Shown here piece by piece: positions 7,980 through 16,931 of a DNA stretch of 64,000 bases; the stretch's first letter is position 1; each line of letters opens with the position of its first letter. The position numbers were made by a program, and so were the translations under genes. The notes beneath the pieces were generated by a model. The model was not told the DNA's origin. It ran no database searches and saw only the letters and a list, made by a program, of their open reading frames with translations. Location: assembly GCF_900108115.1 (NCBI RefSeq), contig NZ_FTPU01000001.1, positions 115,599 through 179,598 of the forward strand, written 5' to 3'. Source of the stretch: Epilithonimonas bovis DSM 19482 (GTDB lineage: Bacteria > Bacteroidota > Bacteroidia > Flavobacteriales > Weeksellaceae).

Positions 7980-9440
7980 TTATTTTCCCATTAATTGTAG
8001 CAACTGTCTAATCGTCTCTTTGTCATCAAAATGATGCTTCACACCACCAATATCCTGATAGGTCTCGTGGCCTTTACCTGCAACCAAAACAATATCATTT
8101 GGTTCTGCAAATTTGATCGCCATTTTTATCGCTTCTTTTCTGTCGGGGATAGAAGTGTATTTGCTGTAATTCTGAGGTTGTACGCCGGCTTCTATTTCTT
8201 TGATAATTTCCAGAGGGTCTTCCGTCCTCGGATTGTCAGAAGTGATAATGGCCAAAGTCGATTTTTTTGTCGCAATATCTCCCATCTCCGGGCGTTTGGT
8301 TTTATCGCGGTCACCGCCACAACCGAAAACACAAATCAATCTCTCGTTCTTCGTTCTGATCTCGTTGATGCTGTCCAGCACATTTTCCAGGGCATCCGGC
8401 GTATGCGAATAGTCCACTACGAAGAAAATGCCGCTGTCGGACTTGATCGTTTCAAAACGCCCGTTAACTCTGTGAAGTTTGGAAATAGCCTGAAGCACCT
8501 CTGTTTCATCCATTCCTAATTCCAAAGCAATTCCGTACGCCAGAAGGAGATTGTAAGCATTGAATTTCCCAGTGAGCGTGGTCCAGAATTCTTTGTTATT
8601 AAAATTCAGCAACATCCCATTGAAGTCCAGTTCCAAGACTTTCCCATGGAAATCTGCCATGGTTTTCAGCGCAAAAGTTTTCTTTTTGGCTTTGGTATTT
8701 TGCAACATCACCAGTCCATTTTTATCATCGGCATTAGTAATGGCAATCGCAGAATCTTCCAGCTCGTCAAAGAATCTTTTTTTGGCATTCAGATAATTCT
8801 GGAATGTTTTATGAAAATCAAGATGATCATGTGTAAGATTGGTAAACCCAGCAATTTTGAAATGCAAACCTTCTATCCTGTTTTGCACAATCCCGTGAGA
8901 ACTCACTTCCATAAAAGCATATTCGCAACCGATTTCTACTGCTTTCGCCAACATTTGATTCAGTCTAATGACATCCGGCGTTGTGTGTGTAGAAGGGATA
9001 ATCTCGTCACCGATCCTATACTCCACGGTCGAAATTAATGCAGACTGATGCCCCAGATTTCTAAAAATATCATATAAAAGCGTCGTCACCGTGGTTTTCC
9101 CATTAGTGCCGGTAACGCCAATCAGTTTGAGTTTCTTTGACGGATTTCCGTAGAAATTAGAAGCCAGATGTCCCAAAGCTTTGGAAGAATCTGCCACTCT
9201 CAGATAAGTCACCTCAGCAATAATTTCTGCAGGCAATACTTCGCAAACAATCACTTTGGCCCCTTTTTCTATAGCTGAATTGATGAAAGAATGCCCATCA
9301 GCAACCGTTCCTCTCAGTGCAACATACAAAGACCCTTCAACCGCTTTTCTGCTGTCAAAAACAATCTCGGAAACCTTTTTTTCCAGTGTTCCGACGGTTT
9401 CTAAAACCGGGATTCTTTGTAATATTATTTCTAAATTCAT
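7980..9440 (-). CDS. murE: UDP-N-acetylmuramoyl-tripeptide synthetase MurE (meso-diaminopimelate type)
   Basis: 486 residues. MurE adds the third residue of the stem peptide. The ATP loop GTNGKTTVT is at 111-119, followed by STHTTPDVIRLNQ and LTHDHLDFH. The motif DNPR in ITSDNPRTEDP, in the C-terminal third, is the meso-diaminopimelate recognition motif, so the peptidoglycan should be of the DAP type. The C-terminal segment VAGKGHETYQ is also conserved. The gene lies between the septal transpeptidase and mraY in the normal order. Confidence 0.97.
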   Translation of the reverse strand: MNLEIILQRIPVLETVGTLEKKVSEIVFDSRKAVEGSLYVALRGTVADGHSFINSAIEKGAKVIVCEVLPAEIIAEVTYLRVADSSKALGHLASNFYGNPSKKLKLIGVTGTNGKTTVTTLLYDIFRNLGHQSALISTVEYRIGDEIIPSTHTTPDVIRLNQMLAKAVEIGCEYAFMEVSSHGIVQNRIEGLHFKIAGFTNLTHDHLDFHKTFQNYLNAKKRFFDELEDSAIAITNADDKNGLVMLQNTKAKKKTFALKTMADFHGKVLELDFNGMLLNFNNKEFWTTLTGKFNAYNLLLAYGIALELGMDETEVLQAISKLHRVNGRFETIKSDSGIFFVVDYSHTPDALENVLDSINEIRTKNERLICVFGCGGDRDKTKRPEMGDIATKKSTLAIITSDNPRTEDPLEIIKEIEAGVQPQNYSKYTSIPDRKEAIKMAIKFAEPNDIVLVAGKGHETYQDIGGVKHHFDDKETIRQLLQLMGK

Positions 9441-9480
9441 ATTTTGCTTTTAGCTTCTGGCAAATTGCTTTTGTATTATA

Positions 9481-11478
9481 TTAATTCTGCAGGTTCAGGT
9501 ATATCTTTTGGTTTTTTCCAATGCTGGCTCCTTCCGCAGGAAACTGTCCTGTGATTTTACCCACACCTTTATAATCAACGCGGTAGCCCAAATTTTCGAG
9601 CTGCGGAATCACATTTTTGCCAATCAAACCAACAAGATTTGGCATAGAATCTTTTCTAACATTGACTTTGACATTAGGAGGCGTCATTTTGTTAAGATCT
9701 ACCTTATGTTCCACCAGCAGGTCTTTTTCAACGTTCAAAGGTGTTTTCAAAAATGTTTTGCCGGCAATTTCTTTAAAAACCGGTGCGGAAACCGTTCCGC
9801 CATAAAATCCTTTTGAAGTATCGGGCTGATTAACCACCACAATACAGGTGTACTTGGGATTATCTGCCGGGTAAAAACCCGCAAAAGATGCCTGATATTT
9901 CATGGGGCCGGCCTTCCAGTACTCGAACCTGGCGGTACCGGTTTTGCCGGCAATCTTAAGGTTCGGAGTGTAGATACTTTTGGCCGTCCCTTTCTCAACC
10001 GCTTTGGTTAACGCATCTGTCATCATCTGTATGGCTTTGTCAGAAGCCATTTTATTCACCATTACTTCCGGCTTTGCTTCGTAAAGAAGTTTACCGTCTT
10101 TCATAATTTTATCAATAAACAGCGGCTTCACCATTTTACCTTTGTTAGCAATGCCATTATAAAATGTTACCATTTGCAAGAGTGGGAAACTGGATGCGTA
10201 ACCATAGGCCAGAGATGCTAAAGTTGCTCTGTTCCAGCGTTTGCTCTGAGGTGTTTGGATAGACGGCTTGGCAATCCCCGGCAACTCGATCTTCATCTTA
10301 TCAAACATCTTCCATTTTTTAAGATGATCAATAAAAACTTCCGGCTTATCTGCATAATGGGAAGTAATGAGTTTTGCTGCCCCCACGTTGCTCGATTTGG
10401 CCAGGACATCACTTACATCATACGTTCCGCCGCCGTGCCCGTCTGTAATTCTTTGCCCGGCGTAAGTCCAGATACCATTGCCCACATTCACTTTTGTGTT
10501 TTCATCAATAAAACCGTCATCCATAGCTGCCAAAAGCGAAACCGTTTTGAAGGTTGACCCTGGCTCCTGCGCATCTTTTACGGTATAATTGTAAGCGTCA
10601 ACATAAGTTCCGGGTTCGGTTCTTCTCAGGTTTACCATGGCTCGGATCTTACCTGTTGCCGTCTCCATCACTACCACGCAACCGTGATCTGCATTGAATT
10701 TGATTAACTGATTTTCCAGTGCCGAATGCGCAATATCCTGAATCCTGAGATCCAAAGTGGTGTAAACATCCTGCCCATCTACAGGCTCCTGAACTTTCCA
10801 GTAATCAATTGGTTTCCATTGGGATGAATTGATTCTCTGCTCCAGGCGTTTACCGTCAATCCCGGTAAGATATTTGCTGAAAGCACCTTCAAGGCCTGAT
10901 TTTGACTCGCCATTATCAGCACCGATGGTTCCTGCTCCAATTTGGGTTGTTGCCAGTTCTCTGCGGAAATTTCTCTCTACAATAAAACCGCCTTTGTTTT
11001 TACCTTTATTAAAAATCGGGAAATTGCGAATCCGGTCATACTCGTCAAAATCGAGTCCTCTCGCTAAAAGATAATATTGGTTATTCTTCTGATTCTGAGC
11101 ATCTAATTTGGCTCTGAAATAGCTACGCGGCTTATCAAACATTTTGCTGAGGGAATCTGTCAAAGCGCCAATATTATTGGTGTAGATAGTGTCCCTCATG
11201 GATTTGAAATCCAGATAGACATCATAACGCATCACAGTTGTCGCCAGGATAGAACCATCGGAAGCAAAAAGATTTCCCCGGGCCGCCTTCAATGTCGCTT
11301 CACGGTAATTTTTGCTGATATAATTATTCTCAAACTCCTCCACATTGGTATTCTGAAGAATGAGAATCCTTGCTAAAAAAGTTACAAACAAAACAAGAGC
11401 TCCCAACACAAAAAGGTAACCCCACTTGAGTGCATTGGAACGCTTTTTTTCGTAATTGTTATTGGGCTGCTTTATCAT
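9481..11478 (-). CDS. ftsI: septal penicillin-binding protein 2/3 (FtsI-type transpeptidase) with C-terminal PASTA domain
   Basis: 665 residues from the ATG at 11478 (MIKQPNNNYEKKR); an upstream in-frame TTG at 11490 is possible but less likely. It crosslinks septal peptidoglycan in the periplasm. A short cytoplasmic tail and a membrane anchor (about residues 18-42) precede the dimerisation domain and the transpeptidase domain. The active serine motif STFK is near residue 308 (EPGSTFKT), followed by SSN in AKSSNVGA and KTG in AGKTGTARFE. The end, from SMPNLVGL to GKNQKIYLNL, is one PASTA domain. The start overlaps the end of ftsL by 20 bases, implying translational coupling. Confidence 0.93.
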   Translation of the reverse strand: MIKQPNNNYEKKRSNALKWGYLFVLGALVLFVTFLARILILQNTNVEEFENNYISKNYREATLKAARGNLFASDGSILATTVMRYDVYLDFKSMRDTIYTNNIGALTDSLSKMFDKPRSYFRAKLDAQNQKNNQYYLLARGLDFDEYDRIRNFPIFNKGKNKGGFIVERNFRRELATTQIGAGTIGADNGESKSGLEGAFSKYLTGIDGKRLEQRINSSQWKPIDYWKVQEPVDGQDVYTTLDLRIQDIAHSALENQLIKFNADHGCVVVMETATGKIRAMVNLRRTEPGTYVDAYNYTVKDAQEPGSTFKTVSLLAAMDDGFIDENTKVNVGNGIWTYAGQRITDGHGGGTYDVSDVLAKSSNVGAAKLITSHYADKPEVFIDHLKKWKMFDKMKIELPGIAKPSIQTPQSKRWNRATLASLAYGYASSFPLLQMVTFYNGIANKGKMVKPLFIDKIMKDGKLLYEAKPEVMVNKMASDKAIQMMTDALTKAVEKGTAKSIYTPNLKIAGKTGTARFEYWKAGPMKYQASFAGFYPADNPKYTCIVVVNQPDTSKGFYGGTVSAPVFKEIAGKTFLKTPLNVEKDLLVEHKVDLNKMTPPNVKVNVRKDSMPNLVGLIGKNVIPQLENLGYRVDYKGVGKITGQFPAEGASIGKNQKIYLNLQN

Positions 11479-11830
11479 CTGTGCTGTCAACTTTTATCAA
11501 TAATTTCATCGGGTGGCTTTCCAGACTCACCAGGGAATCCTGAACCATCTCTTTACCAAGCTCCGACTCCATTCTAATTTTTATCAGCCGGCTTTGTGCA
11601 TAGGCATTGCGGGATTTGTATTCCTCTGTTTCTTCCTTCAGTTTATTTACCCGCTCTATCTTTTTACTAACCAAGTGGTTACAATAAATCATCACCAGCA
11701 GCAAGCCAAATACAAACAGAAAATATTTGTAATGAGCTTTAACCTCATCGCGGTTAAGGAAATTCCCTTTTATGATATCCATAAAAGTCAATTTTTTCCT
11801 CTGCTTGTTATAACTCGTCTGCTTTGCCAC
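11459..11830 (-). CDS. ftsL: FtsL-like division protein
   Basis: 123 residues from a GTG start (11830). A basic cytoplasmic head (about 40 residues) leads to one membrane span (FLFVFGLLLVMIYCNHLV) and a periplasmic stretch with heptad character (KIERVNKLKEETEEYKSRNAYAQSRL), the bitopic coiled-coil design of FtsL. In the divisome it partners with FtsQ and a DivIC-like protein and activates the FtsW/FtsI pair. The sequence family is poorly conserved; the call relies on topology and on its place between rsmH and the PBP gene. It overlaps the PBP start by 20 bases. Confidence 0.85.
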   Translation of the reverse strand: MAKQTSYNKQRKKLTFMDIIKGNFLNRDEVKAHYKYFLFVFGLLLVMIYCNHLVSKKIERVNKLKEETEEYKSRNAYAQSRLIKIRMESELGKEMVQDSLVSLESHPMKLLIKVDSTDDKAAQ

Positions 11831-11883
11831 GTCTTAATATAATTGATAAGTGATGACTGATTGATCGCTTATCCTTTATCATT

Positions 11884-12777
11884 TTATAGTTTTGTTCCTA
11901 TTCTCATCTTTGCACTTCTTGCACGTGAGTTTTCTTCAATCTCGTTGTCATCGGGGATGATCGCTTTGGTCTGCAACAACTCGAATGCTTTTGCATAATT
12001 GCCATAAACATCCCTCTGTGGTTCCCCTTCGAACATGCCGTTTTTCAGGAAACGCTTCACAAGCCTGTCTTCGAGAGAATGGTAAGAAATCACCACCAGC
12101 CGGCCGCCTGGTTTCAAAATTTTGTAAGACTGAACGAGCATTTCCTTCAGCACTTCCAATTCCTGATTGACCTCTATCCTTATCGCCTGGAAAACCTGAG
12201 CGAAGAATTTGTTCTGCTTAAAAGCCGGGATATAACTAAAGAGACTTTTCAAATCCTCGGTGGTCTCAATTTTCTTAGATTTTCTGTGATGAACGATTTC
12301 TCTTGCTAATTTTCTTGCTTCCCGCAATTCTCCGTAATGATAAAAGATATCTGCCAGATCTTCCTCTTCGTAATCGTTGATGATTTTTTTAGCATCAAGG
12401 CCCTGCATTACATTCATCCTCATATCCAGCGGCGCGTTACTTCTTGTAGAAAAGCCGCGCTCTGCTTCATCAAACTGATGTGAAGAAACACCCAAATCAG
12501 CTAAAATCCCATCTACCTGAGAAATGCCGTAAGCCATCATTGAGTTTTCTAAAAACCTGAAATTCTGATTAACCAGCGTAAATCTGGGATCATCAATCGC
12601 ATTTTTCAATGCGTCCAGATCCTGATCAAAAGAAAATAATTTCCCTTTATCAGAAAGCCTGCTGAGGATCTCTCGTGAGTGGCCACCACCTCCAAAAGTA
12701 CAATCCACGTAAATACCATCAGGATTGATTACCAGGGCATCTACGCTTTGTTTTAATAAGACTGGATTATGATACAT
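11884..12777 (-). CDS. rsmH: 16S rRNA (cytosine(1402)-N(4))-methyltransferase RsmH
   Basis: 297 residues. RsmH (MraW) methylates N4 of C1402 in the decoding centre of 16S rRNA using S-adenosylmethionine. The SAM-binding loop is DCTFGGGGHSREIL near residue 25; further conserved stretches are GILADLGVSSHQFDEAERGFS, APLDMRMN, FQAIRIEVNQEL and GGRLVVISYHSLEDRLVK. It lies between mraZ and ftsL as in most bacteria. The C-terminal NSRARSAKMRIG is typical. Confidence 0.97.
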   Translation of the reverse strand: MYHNPVLLKQSVDALVINPDGIYVDCTFGGGGHSREILSRLSDKGKLFSFDQDLDALKNAIDDPRFTLVNQNFRFLENSMMAYGISQVDGILADLGVSSHQFDEAERGFSTRSNAPLDMRMNVMQGLDAKKIINDYEEEDLADIFYHYGELREARKLAREIVHHRKSKKIETTEDLKSLFSYIPAFKQNKFFAQVFQAIRIEVNQELEVLKEMLVQSYKILKPGGRLVVISYHSLEDRLVKRFLKNGMFEGEPQRDVYGNYAKAFELLQTKAIIPDDNEIEENSRARSAKMRIGTKL

Positions 12778-12849
12778 ACTTTATATAATTGATAAGTGAT
12801 GATTGATAAATGATTTAATTAGGGATATTGATTATCCTTGTTTGATGAT

Positions 12850-13317
12850 TTAATTTAATTCCTCTACGTCTATATTTCCCATAACATCCTCGGCCAGACC
12901 GGCAAAATCTGTTTCACTCACAGCAATCACCTTCTCGTAAGACACTTTATCCCAAATCTCAAACAATTCTCCGGCACTGGTAATCACAATCTCTTTCTCG
13001 AGATTTGCAAATTGCGTCAGATCTTTGCTGATCTGTAAACGCCCGGCATTATCCAGCTCCACAGTTTTTACACCTGCGGTAAACATCCTGATAAAATCAG
13101 CGTTCTTTTTCACAAACCGGTTAAGACTGTTTATCTTTGCCATCAGCTTTTCCCACGGCTTCATGGGATATACTTCCAGACACTTCTGAAACACCGACCG
13201 CTTGATCACAAATGGCTCATCTGCAAAATGTTCCATCTGCTTCGTTAGCGAAGCAGGCAGTTTGATGCGCCCCTTGTCATCTATTTTGCACTCGTATGTT
13301 CCAATGAAATTTTTCAT
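12850..13317 (-). CDS. mraZ: transcriptional regulator MraZ
   Basis: 155 residues from the ATG at 13317 (MKNFIGTYECKIDDKGRIKLP); an in-frame GTG at 13347 would start inside the operator repeats. MraZ is a double AbrB-type swapped-hairpin DNA-binding protein that represses its own division cluster in E. coli and activates it in mycoplasmas. Two half-domains are visible: YECKIDDKGRIKLPASL near the start and VELDNAGRLQISKDL after residue 90. It heads the minus-strand cluster, and three tandem repeats directly upstream (13338-13367) fit MraZ binding sites, suggesting autoregulation. Confidence 0.95.
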   Translation of the reverse strand: MKNFIGTYECKIDDKGRIKLPASLTKQMEHFADEPFVIKRSVFQKCLEVYPMKPWEKLMAKINSLNRFVKKNADFIRMFTAGVKTVELDNAGRLQISKDLTQFANLEKEIVITSAGELFEIWDKVSYEKVIAVSETDFAGLAEDVMGNIDVEELN

Positions 13318-13323
13318 TTGGAG

Positions 13324-13331
13324 CAAATTTA
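13324..13331 (-). promoter_or_regulatory. -7 promoter box of mraZ (TAAATTTG)
   Basis: The minus strand reads TAAATTTG, an exact match to the Bacteroidota consensus TAnnTTTG. It ends only six bases before the mraZ ATG, so transcription would begin at or very close to the start codon. The MraZ-type repeats lie just upstream, where sigma factor would contact the -33 region. Confidence 0.55.
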
Positions 13332-13337
13332 TATAAA

Positions 13338-13367
13338 ATTCTACCACATTTTACCACTTTCTCCCAC
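13338..13367 (-). promoter_or_regulatory. three tandem 10-bp GTGG repeats, probable MraZ operator
   Basis: On the minus strand the 30 bases are GTGGGAGAAA, GTGGTAAAAT and GTGGTAGAAT, in perfect 10-bp register. MraZ sites in other bacteria are tandem TGGG- or GTGG-type motifs with about one helical turn periodicity in front of mraZ. They cover the region upstream of the -7 box, so binding could block polymerase. Confidence 0.75.
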
Positions 13368-13647
13368 AATTTTACTTATTGTTTATAACTTTTCCACCCA
13401 CCAACCCTGTCACTCTAAGGTTTTGATTACAAATTATTTATAAATCGATTAACCCATAAAGCCCGTAGTTAAAGCATTTTATATTAAAGCCTTAAGTTTT
13501 AGAATTCTTATTTAAAACGATTCTAAGCCAAAATTCAAAATCCGTATATTTGTTACATAAAATCGCCCCCCCTATAAGACCGATAGCAAAGCAGCAAACA
13601 GTGCCGGCGATAATAGAAATATTTTCACAATCAGTAAGTCGTTACTT
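13368..13647. other. intergenic region between divergent mraZ and nitroreductase genes
   Basis: About 280 AT-rich bases without a plausible gene. The right part holds a consensus -7 box for the nitroreductase at 13545-13552 and a C-run at 13566-13571. The left part borders the mraZ operator. No RNA gene was recognised. Confidence 0.6.
13545..13552 (+). promoter_or_regulatory. -7 promoter box of the nitroreductase gene (TATATTTG)
   Basis: Exact TAnnTTTG match, about 95 bases before the ATG at 13648, giving a fairly long 5' leader. No clear -33 TTG at the usual distance was found. Confidence 0.45.
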
Positions 13648-14274
13648 ATGAATTATTTAGAAGCACTCAACTGGCGCTATTCTGTAAAAAAATTTGACGG
13701 AAAAAAAATCACTCCCGAAGCGCTGGACAATATCCTGGAAGCGGGACGATTATCAGTAAGTTCGCAGGGGCTTCAGCCTTATCACCTGATCGTCACAGGA
13801 GATGATGATACGCTTCGCAAACTTGCACCAGCATTCTATAATCCTTCTCAGATCTCTACCTGCTCCCACCTGATTGTCCTGGTATCTAAGACCAATATCA
13901 ATAAAGATTATGTGGACAACTATTTTAGTCACATTGTTAATGAGCGGGGCATCACGCTGGAGCAGTTATCATCTTTTAGAAAGAATATTAATCAGTTACT
14001 TAACCATTACACACAACAAGAGTTGGAAAACTGGTCCGAGAAACAAAGTTATATTATGCTGGGTTCTATGATTATGGCTGCAGCACAAGAAAGCGTGGAC
14101 ACCTGCCCGATGGAAGGTTTCAGGCAGGATATTATAGAAGATGTCTTACATATCGATAAAAACAATGAAAAAGTGAGTGTTGTATTGGCCTTGGGCTACC
14201 GTGCCGAAGACGATATTTTCCAGGATTTCAAAAAAGTGAGAAAACCTGCGGATAAGTTCATCAAATTCTTTTAA
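13648..14274 (+). CDS. NAD(P)H-dependent nitroreductase family flavoprotein
   Basis: 208 residues, the normal size of NfsB/FRase I-like FMN enzymes. The FMN-binding start LNWRYSVKKFDGKKI is clear, followed by AGRLSVSSQGLQPYHLIV. Later segments EKQSYIMLGSMIMAAAQESVDTCPMEGF and VVLALGYRAEDD fit the family fold. Such enzymes act as soluble dimers and reduce nitro compounds or quinones; the natural substrate cannot be told from sequence. It stands alone ahead of nadB, 48 bases away, and could be co-transcribed with it. Confidence 0.9.
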   Translation: MNYLEALNWRYSVKKFDGKKITPEALDNILEAGRLSVSSQGLQPYHLIVTGDDDTLRKLAPAFYNPSQISTCSHLIVLVSKTNINKDYVDNYFSHIVNERGITLEQLSSFRKNINQLLNHYTQQELENWSEKQSYIMLGSMIMAAAQESVDTCPMEGFRQDIIEDVLHIDKNNEKVSVVLALGYRAEDDIFQDFKKVRKPADKFIKFF

Positions 14275-14322
14275 CTTTAGTCTTTCAAAATTTTCAGTCA
14301 ATCTGAATTTTAATCTAAATCC

Positions 14323-15918
14323 ATGATAAAAACAGACGTTCTCGTCATCGGTTCCGGAATCTCAGGCTTATCTTATGCCATCAAAATATCCGAACAGTTA
14401 CCTGACACCAAAATAATTATCGTAACCAAAGCTAACGAAGACGAAAGCAATACCAAGTATGCACAGGGTGGTTTAGCCGTTGTTACAGATTTCTCCAAAG
14501 ATAATTTCCAGAAACATATTGATGATACGCTGCGGGCAGGCGATTATGTTAACAATCCTGACATCGTAAAAATGGTTGTGGAAGAAGCGCCACATCGTTT
14601 CAATGAGATTGTGGAATGGGGCGCCAAATTTGATCAGGAAAAAGGCCGATATGCTCTCGGCAGAGAGGGCGGCCATACCGAAAACAGAATCGTTCACCAC
14701 AAAGACATCACTGGTTTTGAGATAGAAAGAGCCCTTTTGGAAACCGTCAATAATTCTCCCAATATCGAGATGCTTGCGCACCATTATGTCATAGATCTGA
14801 TTACTCAACACCATGTTCCGGGAAAAGAACTGGACAAAGGAAACATCAATTGTTACGGCGCTTACATCCTTGATGAAAAACATAAAAAAATCAAGAAAAT
14901 CACTTCTAAAATTACGCTGGTTGCAACCGGCGGCGCAGGCCACGTTTACAAAAACACAACCAACCCCATTATCGCCACCGGCGACGGAATAGCCTTTGTT
15001 CACAGAGCGCAGGGCAAGGTTTCTAATATGCAGTATTATCAGTTCCATCCGACTGCAATGTATTCTAAAAGAGACGGTATGTTGTTCCTCATCTCAGAAG
15101 CAGTGCGTGGCGATGGTGCAAAACTTCGTACTAAGAATGGGAAACCGTTTATGTATAAATATGATGCACGCGAAGAGCTCGCTTCCCGTGATATTGTCGC
15201 CAGAGCTATTGATAACGAGTTAAAAATAAGCGGTGATGATTATGTTGGTCTGGACTGTAAAGAAATGGACAGGGAAAAATTTATCCACCACTTCCCCAAT
15301 ATCTATCAAAAATGCCTGGATGAAGGCATCGATCCTTTCAAAGAACTGATTCCGGTAGTTCCGGCCTGCCACTATCTGATGGGCGGCATTGACATTGATA
15401 AAGACGGGCAATCGTCTATTAAAAATCTTTTTGCAGTTGGCGAATGTACCAATTCCGGGTTACACGGCGCGAATAGGTTAGCATCCAACTCGTTACTAGA
15501 AGGTTTGGTGTTTGGCCATAACGCTGCCATCAAAACCGTAGAATTGTTGAAAGAAAATCAGTTTAACTTTGATGACCTGAAAGCCGTCCCGGAATGGAAC
15601 GAAGAAGGAATGAAAATAATGGATGAGATGGTTCTGGTAACTTATCTCAGAAAACAACTTCAGGAGATGATGAGTGACCTGGTTGGTATTGTGCGAAGCA
15701 ATGCAAGGTTGGATCTGGCTAAGAAAAAACAACGCGAAATCTATGAAGCGGTGACAGAACTATATAATTATTCCATACTTTCGCCTCAACTTTCCGAATT
15801 GAGAAACCTTGTGAATGTATCCTATCTTATTATCAAACATTCTTTGCAAATGAAAGAAAACAAAGGCGCATTTTATAATAAGGACTTAGCAACAAAGCCG
15901 CTAGTGATTAATGAATAA
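14323..15918 (+). CDS. nadB: L-aspartate oxidase NadB
   Basis: 531 residues. NadB oxidises L-aspartate to iminoaspartate, the first step of de novo NAD synthesis, with FAD. The N-terminal dinucleotide loop is VIGSGISGLSYAI (residues 7-19), followed by TKYAQGGLAVV and GREGGHTENRIVHHKD, which are characteristic. The substrate region includes QFHPTAMY and CHYLMGGIDID, and the end of the FAD domain is GLHGANRLASNSLLEGLVFG. The helical C-terminal domain follows. nadC is 88 bases downstream; nadA, the middle enzyme, is not in this window. Confidence 0.96.
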   Translation: MIKTDVLVIGSGISGLSYAIKISEQLPDTKIIIVTKANEDESNTKYAQGGLAVVTDFSKDNFQKHIDDTLRAGDYVNNPDIVKMVVEEAPHRFNEIVEWGAKFDQEKGRYALGREGGHTENRIVHHKDITGFEIERALLETVNNSPNIEMLAHHYVIDLITQHHVPGKELDKGNINCYGAYILDEKHKKIKKITSKITLVATGGAGHVYKNTTNPIIATGDGIAFVHRAQGKVSNMQYYQFHPTAMYSKRDGMLFLISEAVRGDGAKLRTKNGKPFMYKYDAREELASRDIVARAIDNELKISGDDYVGLDCKEMDREKFIHHFPNIYQKCLDEGIDPFKELIPVVPACHYLMGGIDIDKDGQSSIKNLFAVGECTNSGLHGANRLASNSLLEGLVFGHNAAIKTVELLKENQFNFDDLKAVPEWNEEGMKIMDEMVLVTYLRKQLQEMMSDLVGIVRSNARLDLAKKKQREIYEAVTELYNYSILSPQLSELRNLVNVSYLIIKHSLQMKENKGAFYNKDLATKPLVINE

Positions 15919-15921
15919 ATC

Positions 15922-15933
15922 TACATTAATGTA
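15922..15933. promoter_or_regulatory. perfect 12-bp palindrome between nadB and nadC
   Basis: TACATTAATGTA, just after the nadB stop. A related half (TTTACATTAGTACA) lies nearer to nadC. It could be a regulator site for nadC, but AT-rich palindromes of this size also arise by chance. Confidence 0.25.
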
Positions 15934-16006
15934 AATGCCATTAACGATTTAGAAAAACTGAAAAGCAATCCTTAATCCTTTTACATTAGTACAAAAATAA
16001 AACTCA

Positions 16007-16870
16007 ATGAAAAGACCATCTTACGCCAGCGATAAAGTTTTGAAAGAGTTCATCACCAGAGCTTTGGAAGAAGATCTCGGGAACGGTGACCACTCTACCC
16101 TTTCTACCATCCCAAAAGACCTGGAACAGAAAGCCCAGCTCCTTGTAAAAGAAGACTGCATCTTAGCTGGTGTAGAACTGGCAGAAATCATCTTCAAAAC
16201 TTTTGACAAGAATTTGAAAACTGAAATTTTTATAAAAGATGGCCAGCCGGCAAAAAAAGGTGATATTGCTTTTGTTGTTACAGGACAAGCAAGATCTATT
16301 TTATCAACAGAACGTCTTGTGCTGAACTGTATGCAAAGGATGAGTGGCATTGCTACAATGACGCATGATTGGGACTCGAGATTGGTGGGAACCAAAGCTA
16401 AACTTCTGGATACGAGAAAAACCACACCCAACTTCCGGGTTTGTGAAAAATGGGCCGTTGCTATTGGCGGTGGGACCAATCACAGATATGGGCTTTACGA
16501 TATGATCATGTTAAAAGACAACCACATCGATTATAACGGAAGCATAACCAACGCTGTAAAAGCCGCTAAAGATTACGTAAAAAAGAATAAGCTAAAACTT
16601 AAAATTGAGGTAGAAACACGCAATCTGCAGGAGGTAGAAGAAGCAGTAAAATCCGGTGCAGACAGGATTATGTTTGATAATATGAATGTGGAAATGATGG
16701 CTGAGGCCGTTAACATAGTCAATGGCAAATGTGAAACTGAAGCATCAGGAGGAATTACACGTGATGTGTTAAATTCGGTGGCCAAAACAGGCGTCAATTT
16801 TATCTCAGCGGGTGCTTTAACGCATTCACATAGCAATATCGACCTGAGTCTCAAGGCTTTAAAAAATTAA
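16007..16870 (+). CDS. nadC: quinolinate phosphoribosyltransferase (decarboxylating) NadC
   Basis: 287 residues. NadC converts quinolinate and PRPP to nicotinate mononucleotide, CO2 and pyrophosphate. The signature LDTRKTTPNFR begins with D135, and RLVLNCMQRMSGIAT, MLKDNHID, KIEVETRNL and IMFDNMN line the active site as in characterised enzymes. SGGITRDVLNSVAKTGVNFISAGALTHS closes the barrel. It follows nadB on the same strand, forming an NAD biosynthesis pair. Confidence 0.97.
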   Translation: MKRPSYASDKVLKEFITRALEEDLGNGDHSTLSTIPKDLEQKAQLLVKEDCILAGVELAEIIFKTFDKNLKTEIFIKDGQPAKKGDIAFVVTGQARSILSTERLVLNCMQRMSGIATMTHDWDSRLVGTKAKLLDTRKTTPNFRVCEKWAVAIGGGTNHRYGLYDMIMLKDNHIDYNGSITNAVKAAKDYVKKNKLKLKIEVETRNLQEVEEAVKSGADRIMFDNMNVEMMAEAVNIVNGKCETEASGGITRDVLNSVAKTGVNFISAGALTHSHSNIDLSLKALKN

Positions 16871-16931
16871 CACTTTCTTAACAGGAGTTATCATTTTTTT
16901 TAAGACTTTTGCGACATAAATCTTAAAGAAA

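Noticed and set aside
13338..13367. Tandem repeats read as a CRISPR array
   Set aside because: Units are 10 bp and contiguous without spacers; they fit MraZ sites.
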